DNA of 22,968 bases from contig CAZVEO010000033.1 in assembly GCA_964626385.1 (NCBI GenBank), positions 1 to 22,968 on the forward strand, written 5' to 3'. Under the pieces are notes generated by a model. That model was not told the DNA's origin. It searched no databases and was given only the letters and a program-made list of their open reading frames with translations. Origin of the DNA: Scybalousia_A sp964626385 (GTDB taxonomy: Bacteria; Bacteroidota; Bacteroidia; Bacteroidales; P3). A program made the translations under genes and the position numbers. Below are positions 22,925 through 22,968 of the stretch, in pieces (the first letter of the stretch is position 1; every line of letters starts with the position of its first letter).

Positions 22925-22968
22925 AAAATCGGTTTACTGATTATCAATGAGTTACAAATAAAAAGTGT
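22925..22968 (-). repeat. 44-bp terminal inverted repeat, right copy
   Basis: This is the reverse complement of 13-56 with one mismatch, and it runs to the last base of the window. A frame without stops crosses it (LLIINELQIKS) but has no start codon in the window. Confidence 0.9.

Noticed and set aside
22862..22968. Stop-free frame running off the right end
   Set aside because: It has no start codon, crosses repeat sequence, and the translation is not recognisable as the start of a gene.
1..22968. The whole window as one composite transposon bounded by the terminal repeats
   Set aside because: There is no transposase, integrase or resolvase, and the content is mostly core genes; the terminal repeats are better explained as dispersed repeats.

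Overview
The window is an AT-rich stretch of a Bacteroidota chromosome, most likely Bacteroidales. The evidence is the phylum's -7 promoter box (TAnnTTTG) in front of several genes, an adjacent pair of glycine-lipid acyltransferases, a TonB receptor paired with a beta-propeller lipoprotein, a type IX secretion (T9SS) C-terminal domain, and an Rnf operon in Bacteroidales order. Most gene spacings are short and operon-like. I see no tRNA, rRNA, CRISPR array or complete insertion sequence.

Layout: 1-438 is non-coding and built from repeats. 439-5575 (+) carries a GlsA-like acyltransferase, a GlsB-like N-acyltransferase, engB, purH and mreB, closed by a clear intrinsic terminator at 5641-5673. 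5733-8764 (+) is a TonB-dependent receptor overlapping a YncE/DUF5074-type surface lipoprotein, which resembles the BtuB-BtuG cobalamin uptake pair. 8856-12769 (+) is a tight run: a metallo-beta-lactamase-fold hydrolase, a nitroreductase, a divergent chorismate synthase homolog, a DUF4369-like membrane-anchored protein, and an LpxH-type lipid A hydrolase. 12770-12919 is a second repeat block between convergent genes. 12920-15435 (-) encodes two exported proteins, one with a T9SS sorting domain. 15699-20173 (-) is an Rnf ferredoxin:NAD+ oxidoreductase operon (rnfB-C-D-G-E) that ends at a terminator with no rnfA. 20307-22717 (+) is a polysaccharide flippase overlapping an outer-membrane beta-barrel gene. 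22718-22968 is a third repeat block.

Most genes are housekeeping or envelope genes: membrane lipids, lipid A, cell shape, nutrient uptake, glycan export and ion-coupled electron transfer. The less ordinary signals are the missing rnfA, the divergent AroC, an mreB without mreC after it, Shine-Dalgarno sequences concentrated in the rnf/flippase region, and a composite repeat family made of GC-rich hairpin modules beside arrays of 10-bp units. A 44-bp inverted repeat (43/44) also sits at the two extreme ends of the window. No single locus shows a clear new defence or biosynthetic system; the repeat family is the best candidate for something undescribed.
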